Shown: positions 26,459-37,134, counted from the first letter of the stretch. The stretch: 64,000 nucleotides of DNA from Martelella sp. AD-3 (GCF_001578105.1 NZ_CP014275.1:992001-1056000), one strand, 5' to 3'. Translations and numbers: made by a program. Notes: generated by a model from the sequence alone, not told the origin.

Positions 26459-27772
26459 TTATTCCGCCGCCTTCGTTGCCATCGGGTTGTTCGGGTGCGA
26501 CGTCCAGTTGGCATAGTCGGCGGAAACCGTCTCGCCGGTGCGCCGGTCCGTTTCGCCCGGCGCAAGCGTCACCATGTCGATGCAGTTCTCGACGGGACAG
26601 ACGTTGACGCAGAGATTGCAGCCGACGCAATCCTCTTCCTTCACCATGAAGTGGCGCTCGCCGTCGACCATCGCGGTGATCGCCTGGTGCGAGGTGTCCT
26701 CGCAGGCAATGTGACAGCGGCCGCATTTGATGCAGGCGTCCTGGTCGATGCGGGCCTTGGTGATGGAATTGAGGTTCAGGTACTGCCAGTCGGTGACATT
26801 CGGCACGGCGCGGCCCGAGATCTCGTCGAGCGTGGCAAAACCCTTCGTGTCCATCCAGGCCTCAAGGCCGGAGATCATCTCCTTGACGATCTTGAAGCCA
26901 TAGGTCATCGCCGCGGTGCAGACCTGCACATTGCCGGCGCCAAGCACCATGAATTCGGCCGCGTCCCGCCAGGTGGTGATGCCGCCAATACCGGAGATCG
27001 GCAGGCCCGCCGTTTCCGGGTCGCGGGCGATCTCGGCCACCATGTTGAGCGCGATCGGCTTCACCGCCGGGCCGCAATAGCCGCCATGGGTGCCCTTGCC
27101 GCCGACCGTCGGGTTCGGCGCGAAAGTGTCGAGGTCGACCGAGACGATGGAGTTGATCGTATTGATCAGCGACACGGCGTCCGTGCCGCCGCGATGCGCC
27201 GCGCGGGCGGAATGGCGGATATCGGTGATGTTCGGCGTCAGCTTGGTGATCACCGGCATGCGCGTATATTGCTTGCACCAGCGCACCACCATCTCGACAT
27301 ATTCCGGCACCTGGCCGACGGCAGCCCCCATGCCGCGCTCGGACATGCCGTGGGGACAGCCGAAATTGAGCTCGATCCCGTCCGCGCCGGTCTCTTCCAC
27401 CAGCGGCAGGATCGCCTTCCAGCTTTCCTCCTCGCAAGGGACCATGATCGAGACCACGATGGCGCGATCCGGCCAGCGGCTCTTGACTTCCTTGATCTCG
27501 CGCAGGTTCAGATAGAGATCGCGGTCGGTGATCAGTTCGATATTGTTGAGGCCGAGCAGCCGGCGGTCGGCGCCCCAGATCGCGCCGTAGCGCGGGCCGT
27601 TGACATTGACGACCGGCGGGCCTTCCTCGCCGAGCGTCTTCCACACCACGCCACCCCAGCCCTCGCGAAAGGCGCGCTCGACATTATAGGCCTTGTCCGT
27701 CGGCGGCGCGGAGGCGAGCCAGAAGGGGTTGGGCGATTTGATGCCGACGAAATTGTTTCTGAGATCAGCCAT
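26459..27772 (-). CDS. preA: NAD-dependent dihydropyrimidine dehydrogenase subunit PreA
   Basis: A 437-residue FMN and iron-sulfur subunit that reduces uracil and thymine to dihydropyrimidines. The N-terminal TIM barrel resembles dihydroorotate dehydrogenase (IELNFGCPHGMSERGMGA, then GTDAVSLINTINS). At the C-terminus two 4Fe-4S motifs are complete: CIKCGRCHIAC and CVGCNLCVNVCPVENC. It starts 11 bases after preT and forms its partner. This is step one of the reductive pathway. Confidence 0.95.
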   Translation of the reverse strand: MADLRNNFVGIKSPNPFWLASAPPTDKAYNVERAFREGWGGVVWKTLGEEGPPVVNVNGPRYGAIWGADRRLLGLNNIELITDRDLYLNLREIKEVKSRWPDRAIVVSIMVPCEEESWKAILPLVEETGADGIELNFGCPHGMSERGMGAAVGQVPEYVEMVVRWCKQYTRMPVITKLTPNITDIRHSARAAHRGGTDAVSLINTINSIVSVDLDTFAPNPTVGGKGTHGGYCGPAVKPIALNMVAEIARDPETAGLPISGIGGITTWRDAAEFMVLGAGNVQVCTAAMTYGFKIVKEMISGLEAWMDTKGFATLDEISGRAVPNVTDWQYLNLNSITKARIDQDACIKCGRCHIACEDTSHQAITAMVDGERHFMVKEEDCVGCNLCVNVCPVENCIDMVTLAPGETDRRTGETVSADYANWTSHPNNPMATKAAE

Positions 27773-27783
27773 TGTCGTTCTCC

Positions 27784-29145
27784 TCAGGCCACGGCGCTTG
27801 CCAGCGGCGCTTCGCCCGCCAGAACGTGATTGATGGAAATCGCGGCGTCTCGCCCTTGGGCGACCGAGGTGACGGTCAGGTCCTCGCCGCGCCTGACGCA
27901 GTCGCCGCCGGCCCAGACATCGGCCAGCGACGTCCGGCCTTCTGCGTCGACGGCGATGCGGCCGTGCTCCAGCTTCAGGCCTTCAAGATGCTCGGTGACG
28001 AAGGTCTGGCCGATTGCCTTCAGCACGTGGTCGGCGGCAATCACGCCGGTCTCGTCGGTGCCGACGAGCTTGCCGTTGCGGATTTCCGTATGCTCGAACA
28101 GCACGCCGGAAACGCGTCCGTCCTCGCCGATGATTTCCTTCGGCGCGAGGTAGTGGCGGATGAAGACGCCGCGCGAGGCGGCAAGGTCCTGCTCGAATTG
28201 CGAGGCGCCCATGGCATCCGCGCCGCGCCGGTAGCAGAGCGTCACCTCGTCCGCGCCGAGAAGCTTGGCCTGGACGGCCGCATCAATCGCCGTCATGCCG
28301 CCGCCGAGCACCACGACATGGCTGCCGACGGCGATATTGGACAGATCATCGGCCTGGCGGATCGCCGCGATGAAATCGACGGCGTTCTCGCAAGCCGCCA
28401 GATCTTCGCCGGGGATGCCAAGTTCGTTGACGCCGCCGAGGCCCATGCCGAGGAAGACCGCATCATAGTCGCGACGCAGCTCTTCGAGGGTAAAATCGCG
28501 CCCGAGCATCTGCCCGCCCCGGATCTCGATCCCGCCGATTTCAAGCAGATAGGCGATCTCCTTCCGGGCGAAATCATCGACCGTCTTGTAGGCGGCAAGG
28601 CCGTATTCGTTGAGGCCGCCGGGTTTCTCCTTGGCTTCAAGCACGATCACGTCATGGCCGACCATGGCGAGGCGATGGGCGCAGGCAAGGCCCGCCGGGC
28701 CCGCGCCGACCACGGCGACGCGCTTTCCGGTCTCGTGGGCGCGGGTGTAGAACTGCCTGTTTTCGGCCATCGCCGTATCGGTGGCGTAGCGCTGGAGAAG
28801 GCCGATCTCCACCGGCTTCTCCTCCGCCGTGTTGCGCACGCAGGCTTCCTCGCACAGCGTCTCGGTGGGACAGACCCGGGCGCACATGCCGCCGAAAATG
28901 TTCTGGTCGAAGATGGTCTTGGCCGCACCCAGCGGATTGTCGGTCGATATCTGGCGGATGAACAGCGGGATATCGATGGCGGTGGGACAGGCCGTCATGC
29001 ACGGCGCGTCGTAACAGAAATAGCAGCGGTCGGCCTCGACCGCCGCCTCATGCCGGTCGAGCGGCGGGTGCAGGTCGGCAAAATTCCTGTGATAGATATC
29101 GGGCGCCAAGCGCCCGCCCTTCAAGGCAGGTTCCGGATTTCGCAT
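27784..29145 (-). CDS. preT: Dihydropyrimidine dehydrogenase subunit PreT
   Basis: A 453-residue FAD-dependent, NAD(P)H-oxidising partner of PreA, similar to the small subunit of glutamate synthase. N-terminal cysteine clusters CYFCYDAPCMTACP and GMCARVCPTETLCEEAC are visible. The FAD loop is VVGAGPAGLACAHRL and the NAD loop VVLGGGMTAIDAAV. I chose the ATG at 29145, preceded by GGGGAA; the open frame continues far upstream without a site. A RutR-like sequence lies 56 bases upstream. Confidence 0.94.
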   Translation of the reverse strand: MRNPEPALKGGRLAPDIYHRNFADLHPPLDRHEAAVEADRCYFCYDAPCMTACPTAIDIPLFIRQISTDNPLGAAKTIFDQNIFGGMCARVCPTETLCEEACVRNTAEEKPVEIGLLQRYATDTAMAENRQFYTRAHETGKRVAVVGAGPAGLACAHRLAMVGHDVIVLEAKEKPGGLNEYGLAAYKTVDDFARKEIAYLLEIGGIEIRGGQMLGRDFTLEELRRDYDAVFLGMGLGGVNELGIPGEDLAACENAVDFIAAIRQADDLSNIAVGSHVVVLGGGMTAIDAAVQAKLLGADEVTLCYRRGADAMGASQFEQDLAASRGVFIRHYLAPKEIIGEDGRVSGVLFEHTEIRNGKLVGTDETGVIAADHVLKAIGQTFVTEHLEGLKLEHGRIAVDAEGRTSLADVWAGGDCVRRGEDLTVTSVAQGRDAAISINHVLAGEAPLASAVA

Positions 29146-29200
29146 CGCAATGTTCCCCGTTTTTAAGGTTATTGAGGGAATGCTAGCGCGAAATAAAAAT

Positions 29201-29216
29201 TTTATCAAACGGTAAA
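29201..29216. promoter_or_regulatory. Possible second RutR operator, before preT
   Basis: TTTATCAAACGGTAAA matches the E. coli RutR consensus at 10 of 14 defined positions and shares the GGTAAA half exactly with the site at 22756-22771. Its place upstream of preT-preA supports it, but the match is weaker. Confidence 0.5.
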
Positions 29217-29285
29217 AGTTTGCCGCATATGGCCGCCGGAGAGGAGCTCGGCCAATGCGTTCTGCTTGGTTGCTCGAAGCGCCGG

Positions 29286-29672
29286 TCAGAAGATATCGAG
29301 GGCGCCGCGTTTCTTGCGGTCCGCATCCTCGCGCAGGTGATTGACGTTTTCCCGCCACAGAAAGGATGCGCCGGCGACCATGGCGATTGCGATCGCCAGC
29401 ATTGCGCCGATCAGGAGATCGCGGGCAAGCGCATGGCCGATAATGTCGTGGTAGGCGCTGCCGGAAGAGCCTGCGAAGGGCAGGTATTCGGAAAAGAACG
29501 ACGATGCCGGGTCGGCGGCGGCAAGCGGCGCGGCGTCGATGCCGGCGCGGGCGGCGGCCGGAAACGGCGCCATGGCCATCAGCGCAGGCGTGCCCAGCAT
29601 CGCCAAAGCCAGAAGCCCGCCTTTCCACCTTGCTTGCCGAACCGCCTTCAACATTTGCGTTGTCGTCCACAT
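29286..29672 (-). CDS. Hypothetical membrane or secreted protein (128 aa)
   Basis: I do not recognise a family. The N-terminus has a basic stretch (MLKAVRQARWKGG) and a hydrophobic segment that could be a signal peptide ending near PAAARA. A second hydrophobic helix lies at about residues 83-104 (ARDLLIGAMLAIAIAMVAGA), followed by a charged tail. A GGAGAAGG ribosome site precedes the ATG. The gene is upstream of and in the same direction as preT. Confidence 0.6.
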   Translation of the reverse strand: MWTTTQMLKAVRQARWKGGLLALAMLGTPALMAMAPFPAAARAGIDAAPLAAADPASSFFSEYLPFAGSSGSAYHDIIGHALARDLLIGAMLAIAIAMVAGASFLWRENVNHLREDADRKKRGALDIF

Positions 29673-31202
<1,530 letters not shown>

Positions 31203-31226
31203 GCAAGCGATCTTTACGAGCGTCAT

Positions 31227-31255
31227 GGGGGCGTGCCATCGGCGCGCCCCTTTTT
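31227..31255 (+). terminator. Rho-independent terminator after aatA
   Basis: GGGGCGTGCC and GGCGCGCCCC pair into a 10-bp stem (one G-U pair) with a three-base loop, followed by TTTTT. It lies 25 bases past the stop. Confidence 0.85.
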
Positions 31256-31328
31256 CGTGGCGGTCGCGCTTAACAGGCAATGTCATTGGCGCTATAGCCG
31301 TGGTTGTCCACCACAGAGCCCGGATGTC

Positions 31329-32468
31329 ATGAAACTGAGCGTCTTCTCCGTATCGAGCCTTTCCCTTGCCCAAGGTCTTTTCCGCCTTGTCGCCCTGCTG
31401 TTCCTTGTCTTCTTGGCCGGCGGCGTCCGGGCGCAGCAAGCGGCGGACGAGACGGGCGCAGCCGCCGCAAAGGCGCCGGTGGCGATCGGCGTCCACGCCG
31501 TTCCGCCTTTCGTGATGCAGGATCGGGATGGGTCATGGTACGGGCTCGGCGTCGACCTGATGAATGCGCTCAGCCGCAATCTGAACACCGACTATCGCTT
31601 CGTCGAGACCGATCCCGCCGACATGGTTGCGCGGGTTGCGGACGGGACGCTTGGCGCGGCGATCGGCCCCGTGCCGATCAATGCGCGCGACGAGGCGGTG
31701 ATCGATTTCTCCCAGCCCTATTACAGCGGCAGCATCGGCGTTGCGCTCCGGCTCGTCGACCGGCTCGGGCCGCGCTTCATGCTGGAACTCCTGACCTCGC
31801 CGGCCTTTCTCTACATGCTCGGCCTTCTGACCGGCCCCGTCTTCATCATCGGCGCGTTGATCTGGCTTCTGGAGCGGCGGGCCAATCCCGAACAGTTCGA
31901 GCCGCGCCCCGCGCGCGGCGTCTTTTCCGGTTTCTGGTGGGCGACGGTGACGATGACCACGGTCGGTTACGGCGACAAGGCGCCGGTAACCTTTCTCGGC
32001 CGGCTTCTGGCCATGTTCTGGATGTTCGCGGCTCTGATCCTGGCGGCGATCACGACGGCGCAGCTTGCCGCGGGGCTGACCTCCTCGATCAGCACCAGCG
32101 CGATCGAGAGCGTCGGCGATCTCGGCGGCCTGAAGGTCGGAACGGTCACGGGGTCTTCGGCGGCCTCCGAACTCGACATCCTCCATGTCGCTCCGCATGA
32201 CTATCCGGATCTGGATACCGGGCTTGCCGCGCTGAACCATGGCGAAATCGACGCCTTCGTCTATGACCGGGCGGCTCTGCAATGGGGGCTTCGCAACGAG
32301 TCCGGGCTCTATCTGGCCGGGCTTTCCTTCTCACAGCAGAACTACGGGCTGATCCTCCCGCAGGACGATCCGGCGCGCAAGGCGGTCAATATCGCCATCC
32401 TGTCGACGCTGGAGAGCGAGCAATGGCACCTGATCGTCGATCGCTACCTGCCGGCGGACGGGCGCTGA
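31329..32468 (+). CDS. GluR0-like ligand-gated potassium channel
   Basis: This 379-residue protein has the layout of prokaryotic ionotropic glutamate receptors. A signal peptide (1-35) is followed by binding lobe S1 (about 50-142). Then come helix M1 (158-181), a pore loop with the potassium filter TVGYGD (211-216), helix M2 (223-247) and lobe S2 (about 262-375). In S1 the segment PINARDEAVIDFSQPYY keeps the Arg (R120) that binds the amino-acid carboxylate. In S2, EIDAFVYDRAAL has the Asp (D313) that usually binds the amino group. An amino-acid-gated K+ channel is predicted; the ligand is unknown. The ATG at 31329 is chosen for the signal peptide; the ribosome site is weak. Confidence 0.85.
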   Translation: MKLSVFSVSSLSLAQGLFRLVALLFLVFLAGGVRAQQAADETGAAAAKAPVAIGVHAVPPFVMQDRDGSWYGLGVDLMNALSRNLNTDYRFVETDPADMVARVADGTLGAAIGPVPINARDEAVIDFSQPYYSGSIGVALRLVDRLGPRFMLELLTSPAFLYMLGLLTGPVFIIGALIWLLERRANPEQFEPRPARGVFSGFWWATVTMTTVGYGDKAPVTFLGRLLAMFWMFAALILAAITTAQLAAGLTSSISTSAIESVGDLGGLKVGTVTGSSAASELDILHVAPHDYPDLDTGLAALNHGEIDAFVYDRAALQWGLRNESGLYLAGLSFSQQNYGLILPQDDPARKAVNIAILSTLESEQWHLIVDRYLPADGR

Positions 32469-32471
32469 CCG

Positions 32472-33356
32472 TCACCCGATATAGGCCTTGAGACCCGTCA
32501 CCAGCGCATCGAAGGTCACCCGGCAGCGCGGAGAGCGGCGCAGGTCCTCGTGCATCACCACCCAAAGGGGCAGGCTGAGCGGCACCTGTCCCGCCAGCAC
32601 CTCCTCAAGGCGGGGATCGCGCCGGCCTATCGGGGCCTGGCAGAAACCGAAGCCGCAGCCTGCGCGGATCGCCGCAAGCTGGGCGAGATTGCTGTCCGAG
32701 CGGAAGTCGAATGCCGGCATTTTCAGGTCGCCGAAGGCGTCCAACGCCTCGCGGATATAGACCAGCTCGTGATCGAAGCCGATGGTCGGGAGCTTTTCGA
32801 CCTCTTCGAGCGTGCCGGGAGCGCCATGGCGCTCAATCACCTCCTTGCGGGCAAAACAGCCGATCGGGATCGTGCCGATATGGCGCACCAGCAACGCCTC
32901 CTGCTTCGGCTCCACCATGCGCAGCGCGATATCGGCCTTGCGCGCCAGCAGGTCCTCCACCGCGTCGGAGACCGAAACCTCGATGTCGAGCGCGGGGTGG
33001 GCCTCCATCAGGGGCGCCAGGATCTCGGGCAGAACCTCGATCGCGATGACATCGGAAGCGCTGATCCTGACGGCGCCGGCAACCGCGCTTCGGCTTTCCG
33101 ATGCCGTGCGGCGGATTGCGTCGGCAGAGGCTGCCATGGCCTCGGCGAGGTGGCGCATGGCGCGCGCCGTATCCGTCGGTTCCAGCCCGCGCTGCGAGCG
33201 GGTGAACAATTGCTGCCCGGCTTCCGCCTCCAGCGCCTCGATATGGCGGCCGACAGTCGGCTGGGTCAGTCCAAGCCGGCGCGCGGCGCCCGAAAGCGTG
33301 CCCGTATCGAGCACCGCCAGCAAAGTGCGGTAATGATCCCAACTCGTTTTCTCCAT
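32472..33356 (-). CDS. LysR family transcriptional regulator
   Basis: A 294-residue LysR regulator. The helix-turn-helix reads GTLSGAARRLGLTQPTVGRHIEALE, and the effector domain begins near residue 90. It is divergent from the SDR gene, separated by 99 bases containing a LysR-type AT-rich site, so it probably regulates that gene. It converges with the channel gene with three bases between the stops. Effector unknown. Confidence 0.9.
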   Translation of the reverse strand: MEKTSWDHYRTLLAVLDTGTLSGAARRLGLTQPTVGRHIEALEAEAGQQLFTRSQRGLEPTDTARAMRHLAEAMAASADAIRRTASESRSAVAGAVRISASDVIAIEVLPEILAPLMEAHPALDIEVSVSDAVEDLLARKADIALRMVEPKQEALLVRHIGTIPIGCFARKEVIERHGAPGTLEEVEKLPTIGFDHELVYIREALDAFGDLKMPAFDFRSDSNLAQLAAIRAGCGFGFCQAPIGRRDPRLEEVLAGQVPLSLPLWVVMHEDLRRSPRCRVTFDALVTGLKAYIG

Positions 33357-33360
33357 ACAA

Positions 33361-33368
33361 ATACGTAT
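33361..33368. promoter_or_regulatory. Possible LysR box (ATACGTAT)
   Basis: The perfect 8-bp palindrome ATACGTAT lies five bases upstream of the LysR start, within the divergent promoter region. Flanking ATACAA and TATACAA add T-N11-A spaced symmetry. The site is short and the call is tentative. Confidence 0.35.
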
Positions 33369-33455
33369 AGCATGGACACATTTTTATACAATTCCGTTGC
33401 AGGGTGATTTCGCCGATCATGGCTTCACTGAACAGAACGGCAAAGGAATGAACCG

Positions 33456-34478
33456 ATGACAGAGACCAACTCCCGCAATGCGCTTGTGACGCGTCCGCTC
33501 GCCCTGATCCTCGGCGCCAGCGGCGGCGTGGGCGGCGCGGTCGCCGGAGCGCTCAGCCGGCGCGGCTATCGCATCCGCGCCATGAACCGCGATCCCGAAA
33601 AACAGGCGCGCAAATTCCCGGCCTATGAATGGGTGGCCGGTGATGCCATGGCGCTTTCAGATGTGATGGCGGCGGCCGAGGGCGCAACGCTCATTTTCCA
33701 CGGCGTCAATCCGCCGGGTTATCGCAACTGGAAAAAGCTTGTCCTGCCCATGCTCGACAACACGATCACGGCGGCGAAGGCCAATCGCGCCCGCATCCTG
33801 TTCCCGGGTACGGTCTACAATTTCGGGCCGGACGCCCTGCCGGAGCCGGCGGAAGACAGTCCGCAGAACGCGACGACCCGCAAGGGCCGCATCCGGATCG
33901 AGGCGGAGGCGCGCCTCAGGGAAGCGGCCTGGAACGGCACGCAGGTCATTCTCGTCAGGGCAGGGGATTTTTTCGGCGGAGCCAGCGGGGCCAACAGCTG
34001 GTTCGGTCAGATGGTGAAGCCCGGCAGGCCGCTCCGCTCGGTGACCCGGCTGAGCGCGCCCGGCGTCGGCCACCAATGGGCCTATCTGCCGGATCTCGGC
34101 GAGACCTTCGCAGCACTCGATGCGCGCGCGAAAGAATTGCCGTCCTACGCCAATTTTCACTTTGAGGGGCATTGGGACGAGGACGGCAATCGCATGGCCG
34201 AGGCCATCCGGCGCGTGTCGGGAAGGGCGGATCTGCCCGTGCGACCGTTTCCGTGGTTTCTGGTGCCCCTGCTTGCGCCCTTCGTTGCGCTGATGCGGGA
34301 AATCCTGGAAATCCGTTATCTGTGGCGTGCGCCGTTGCATATGAAGAACGACAAGCTGGCGGCCTTTCTGGGCCACGAACCGCACACCCCGCTCGATGAT
34401 GCGATCGCAATTGCCCTGGAAGATCTCGGGGTGACGCTGCCGGCGGAAGACGGCGCAGGGCAGCCAAGCGCTGCCTGA
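33456..34478 (+). CDS. NAD(P)-dependent epimerase/dehydratase-like SDR protein
   Basis: A 340-residue extended SDR protein with the nucleotide loop LILGASGGVGGAV near residues 17-29. VLFP-like GTVYNFGP corresponds to the active-site Tyr region. The family includes sugar epimerases and NmrA-like proteins; the substrate cannot be told. The ATG follows AAGGA. Divergent LysR gene suggests inducible expression. Confidence 0.82.
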   Translation: MTETNSRNALVTRPLALILGASGGVGGAVAGALSRRGYRIRAMNRDPEKQARKFPAYEWVAGDAMALSDVMAAAEGATLIFHGVNPPGYRNWKKLVLPMLDNTITAAKANRARILFPGTVYNFGPDALPEPAEDSPQNATTRKGRIRIEAEARLREAAWNGTQVILVRAGDFFGGASGANSWFGQMVKPGRPLRSVTRLSAPGVGHQWAYLPDLGETFAALDARAKELPSYANFHFEGHWDEDGNRMAEAIRRVSGRADLPVRPFPWFLVPLLAPFVALMREILEIRYLWRAPLHMKNDKLAAFLGHEPHTPLDDAIAIALEDLGVTLPAEDGAGQPSAA

Positions 34479-34482
34479 GCCG

Positions 34483-35577
34483 TCAAAGCCCGAGAAAGGA
34501 GAGCATGATGAAGGTGGCAAACAGAACGAAATGGGTCATGCCCTCGATCGCGTTGGTCTCGCCGTCACTGACATTGATGGCGGCGGCGACCAGGGTGATG
34601 GCGACCATGGTGATCTGAACCGGGGTCATGGCCATGGTGAAGGGCTGGCCGGTGAAAAGCGCGATCGCTTCGACCACGGGGACGGTCAGGATCACCGTTG
34701 ACAGGGAGGCGCCGAGCGCGATGTTGACCACGGCCTGCATCCGGTTCTTGAGCGCCGCACGGAGCGCGGTAAGGATCTCCGGTCCGGCGGCGATCGCAGC
34801 CACCAGAATGGCCGTCAGCGCCAGCGGCGCGCCTGTGCCCTCAAGCCCGTCCGTCAGGAAGGCGGACATGAATTCCGCCAGGAGGCCGATCAGCGCCACG
34901 CCGACGAGAATCACGCCGACCGAAAGCGCCGTGGGCCCGTGTTCCTCCTCGTCCGCCGCGCTCTGCTCCGCGCCCTGGCGCATTTTCGGGTAGCGGTAGG
35001 AGAAGAAATAGCTGTGCTGCCCAACCTGCATCTTCAGGAAGACGGCATAAAGCGCCAGCATGGCGACGATGGTGAAGGCTGAATAATAGTGCCAGCTTTC
35101 CTTCGGCACGAAGTCGGGCACGATCATGGAGATGCCCATGGCCGTCAGGATCATCACTGAATAGGTGCGGCCGGAATCGTCGTTATAGGACTGTTCGCCG
35201 TGCTTCAGTCCGCCGAGGAGTGCGGCCAGCCCGAGAATGCCGTTGATGTCGAGCATGACGGCGGAATAGATCGTGTCGCGCACCAGCGTCGGCTGCTGCG
35301 TCTGCTGCATCATGATCACCAGGATCAGCACCTCGACCAGAACCGCAGACAGCGTCAGGATCATCGTGCCATAAGGCTCGCCCGCCTTGGCGGCGAGGAT
35401 TTCGGCGTGGTGGGCAACGCGCATGGAGGCCGTGGCGATCGAGACGATCAAGGCCGCGGCGGCGACCAAAGCGAACGCCTGTCCGGCCTCCATGACGGCA
35501 TGTTCGAACAGATAGGCGATAAGGGCGACCGGAACCGCCTGCAGAAGCAGGATTTCACCGCGCAGGAATTTCAGCAT
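34483..35577 (-). CDS. Ca2+/H+ antiporter (CaCA family, ChaA-like)
   Basis: A 364-residue membrane protein with eleven or so helices. The two alpha-repeat motifs are visible: GEPYGTMILTLSAVLVEVLI and AGPEILTALRAALKNRMQAV followed by NIALGASLSTVILTVPVVE. An acidic loop (SAADEEEHG) lies between them. It should export calcium or sodium in exchange for protons. The ATG at 35577 starts MLKFLRGEILL; the longer frame has no ribosome site. It follows the OYE gene by about 45 bases on the same strand. Confidence 0.88.
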   Translation of the reverse strand: MLKFLRGEILLLQAVPVALIAYLFEHAVMEAGQAFALVAAAALIVSIATASMRVAHHAEILAAKAGEPYGTMILTLSAVLVEVLILVIMMQQTQQPTLVRDTIYSAVMLDINGILGLAALLGGLKHGEQSYNDDSGRTYSVMILTAMGISMIVPDFVPKESWHYYSAFTIVAMLALYAVFLKMQVGQHSYFFSYRYPKMRQGAEQSAADEEEHGPTALSVGVILVGVALIGLLAEFMSAFLTDGLEGTGAPLALTAILVAAIAAGPEILTALRAALKNRMQAVVNIALGASLSTVILTVPVVEAIALFTGQPFTMAMTPVQITMVAITLVAAAINVSDGETNAIEGMTHFVLFATFIMLSFLGL

Positions 35578-35621
35578 TGTCGAAACGACCCCGTCTTCGC
35601 GCCCGGGCGGGCCCAAGATGT

Positions 35622-36737
35622 TCAGCCGCCGAGCACGGGATAGTCGGTATAGCCCTTCTCATCGCCGCCGAACAGCGTCCTCTGATCCAACGCATTGAGC
35701 GGCGCATTGATCCGCAGCCGGCGCACAAGATCGGGATTTGCGACGAACGGGCGGCCGAAGCAGATCAGATCTGCGCGTTCCTTTTCCAGCGCGTCGATGG
35801 CGAGCTGCCGGTCATAGCCGTTATTGACCATCCATGCGCCGGATCCGTCGGTGCGGTAGTAGGTTTCCCGCATCTCCTCGTAATTGAACGGTTCCGGGCC
35901 CTGCTGGTAGCCGCGATCGCCGCCGGTAGCACCCTCGATGATATGGATATAGGCGAGATCGTAGGCGCTCAGCTGGCTTGCCAGATAATTGAACAGCGCC
36001 TGCGGCTTTTCGTCGAAAATGTCGTTTGACGGCGCAACGGGTGAAAGACGGATGGCCGTGCGTCCGGGGCCGATCTCGCGCGAGATGGCGCCGACGATGT
36101 CGAACATGAAGCGCGCGCGGTTCTCCAGCGGCCCGCCGTAAAGGTCGGTGCGCTGGTTCGTGCCGGAACGCAGGAACTGGTCGACGAGATAACCATTGGC
36201 GCCGTGGATTTCGACGCCGTCGAAACCGGCCTCCATGGCGCGGGCGGCGGCGCGGCGGTAATCCTCGATGATGCCGGAGATTTCGTAGGGCTTGAGCTGG
36301 CGCGGCATCGAGGTTTCGATGAAGTCGCTGGTGCCGTCGGAATAGACGACGAAGGTCTTGGCGCGGGCCTGGATGGCGGAGGGGGCGACAGGCGGATCGC
36401 CGAAGGGCTGCAGCGACTTGTGCGAAATCCGGCCGACATGCATCAGCTGGCAGAAGATCTTGCCGCCCTGCTCGTGGACGGCCTTCGTCACGTTCTGCCA
36501 ACCCTCGACAGAGGCGTCGCTGTAGATGCCCGGCGCATGGGAATAGCCCTGGCCCTGTTCGGTGATGGCGGTTGCTTCGGAGACGATAAGGCCGGCCGTC
36601 GCGCGTTGACGGTAGTATTCGACATTGAGCGCGTTCGGGACGGCATCAGGGGAGCGGTTGCGCATCAGCGGGCCCATGATGATGCGGTTTTCGAGAGTGA
36701 CATCGCCGATCGTGATGGGATCAAAAAGATTGGCCAT
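35622..36737 (-). CDS. Old yellow enzyme family alkene reductase (NemA-like)
   Basis: A 371-residue FMN flavoprotein that reduces activated alkenes, quinones or N-ethylmaleimide. The barrel start LFDPITIGDVTLENRIIMGPL, the catalytic stretch GFDGVEIHGANGYLVDQFLRSGTNQRTD YGG and the FMN-phosphate motif DLICFGRPFVANPDL are present. AAGGAATTG precedes the ATG. It lies downstream of the tandem sRNAs on the same strand and may be part of an oxidative or electrophile response with trxB-lsrB. Confidence 0.92.
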   Translation of the reverse strand: MANLFDPITIGDVTLENRIIMGPLMRNRSPDAVPNALNVEYYRQRATAGLIVSEATAITEQGQGYSHAPGIYSDASVEGWQNVTKAVHEQGGKIFCQLMHVGRISHKSLQPFGDPPVAPSAIQARAKTFVVYSDGTSDFIETSMPRQLKPYEISGIIEDYRRAAARAMEAGFDGVEIHGANGYLVDQFLRSGTNQRTDLYGGPLENRARFMFDIVGAISREIGPGRTAIRLSPVAPSNDIFDEKPQALFNYLASQLSAYDLAYIHIIEGATGGDRGYQQGPEPFNYEEMRETYYRTDGSGAWMVNNGYDRQLAIDALEKERADLICFGRPFVANPDLVRRLRINAPLNALDQRTLFGGDEKGYTDYPVLGG

Positions 36738-36942
36738 TCAATTCCTTTCCGTCTCGGGCCCCCGAAGCTCTGTCATGTGTAGCCTACGCCGGACATATGC
36801 GCAATTTTGCTGTCGCCCCGAAATGGCTCCCGAATGCCGGTTCGCCCCCAAAGGTCCCGTTCTTCTAGACCATAAAAGACAAGAAAGCGTATACGCGCGG
36901 AATCACCGGGGAAACCTTGCGGCTCACACCCTGACGCAAGGC

Positions 36943-37053
36943 AAAAAAAAGGGCCTCCAAACGGGGCCCTTGTTAGGTGTGAAGGTAAAACCTCCAGAGG
37001 GGAACAGCTGCTGCAGCGAGACTCAAAAAGCCGTCGCCGTATGCATCAGCTAA
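36943..37053 (-). ncRNA. AbcR-type small RNA, downstream copy
   Basis: A promoter with -35 TTGCAA (37082-37087), 17-base spacer and -10 CATATC (37059-37064) leads to a transcript of about 111 nt. It begins near TAGCTGATGCA and contains an unpaired CTGTTCCCCTCTGGAGGTTT segment shared with the other copy. It ends with hairpin AGGGCCCC/GGGGCCCTT-type pairing around 36950-36970 followed by eight T. Position downstream of trxB-lsrB matches rhizobial AbcR1/AbcR2 (alpha-r15), which act with Hfq to repress ABC transporter mRNAs. Exact ends are inferred. Confidence 0.82.
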
Positions 37054-37058
37054 CTCAG

Positions 37059-37087
37059 GATATGGTTCTTTTTTGTGCGCGTTGCAA
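37059..37087 (-). promoter_or_regulatory. Promoter of downstream AbcR-type sRNA
   Basis: TTGCAA and CATATC hexamers separated by 17 bases on the minus strand. The geometry is identical to that of the second copy, which supports both. Confidence 0.7.
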
Positions 37088-37134
37088 CAGTTTTCATCTC
37101 GAAATGCGAAAAAAAAGAACAGGGAATCGCGGGC

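Noticed and set aside
36625..37053. 142-codon frame across the region downstream of the sRNAs
   Set aside because: It runs over an sRNA, its terminator and the start of the old yellow enzyme gene; the sequence looks noncoding.
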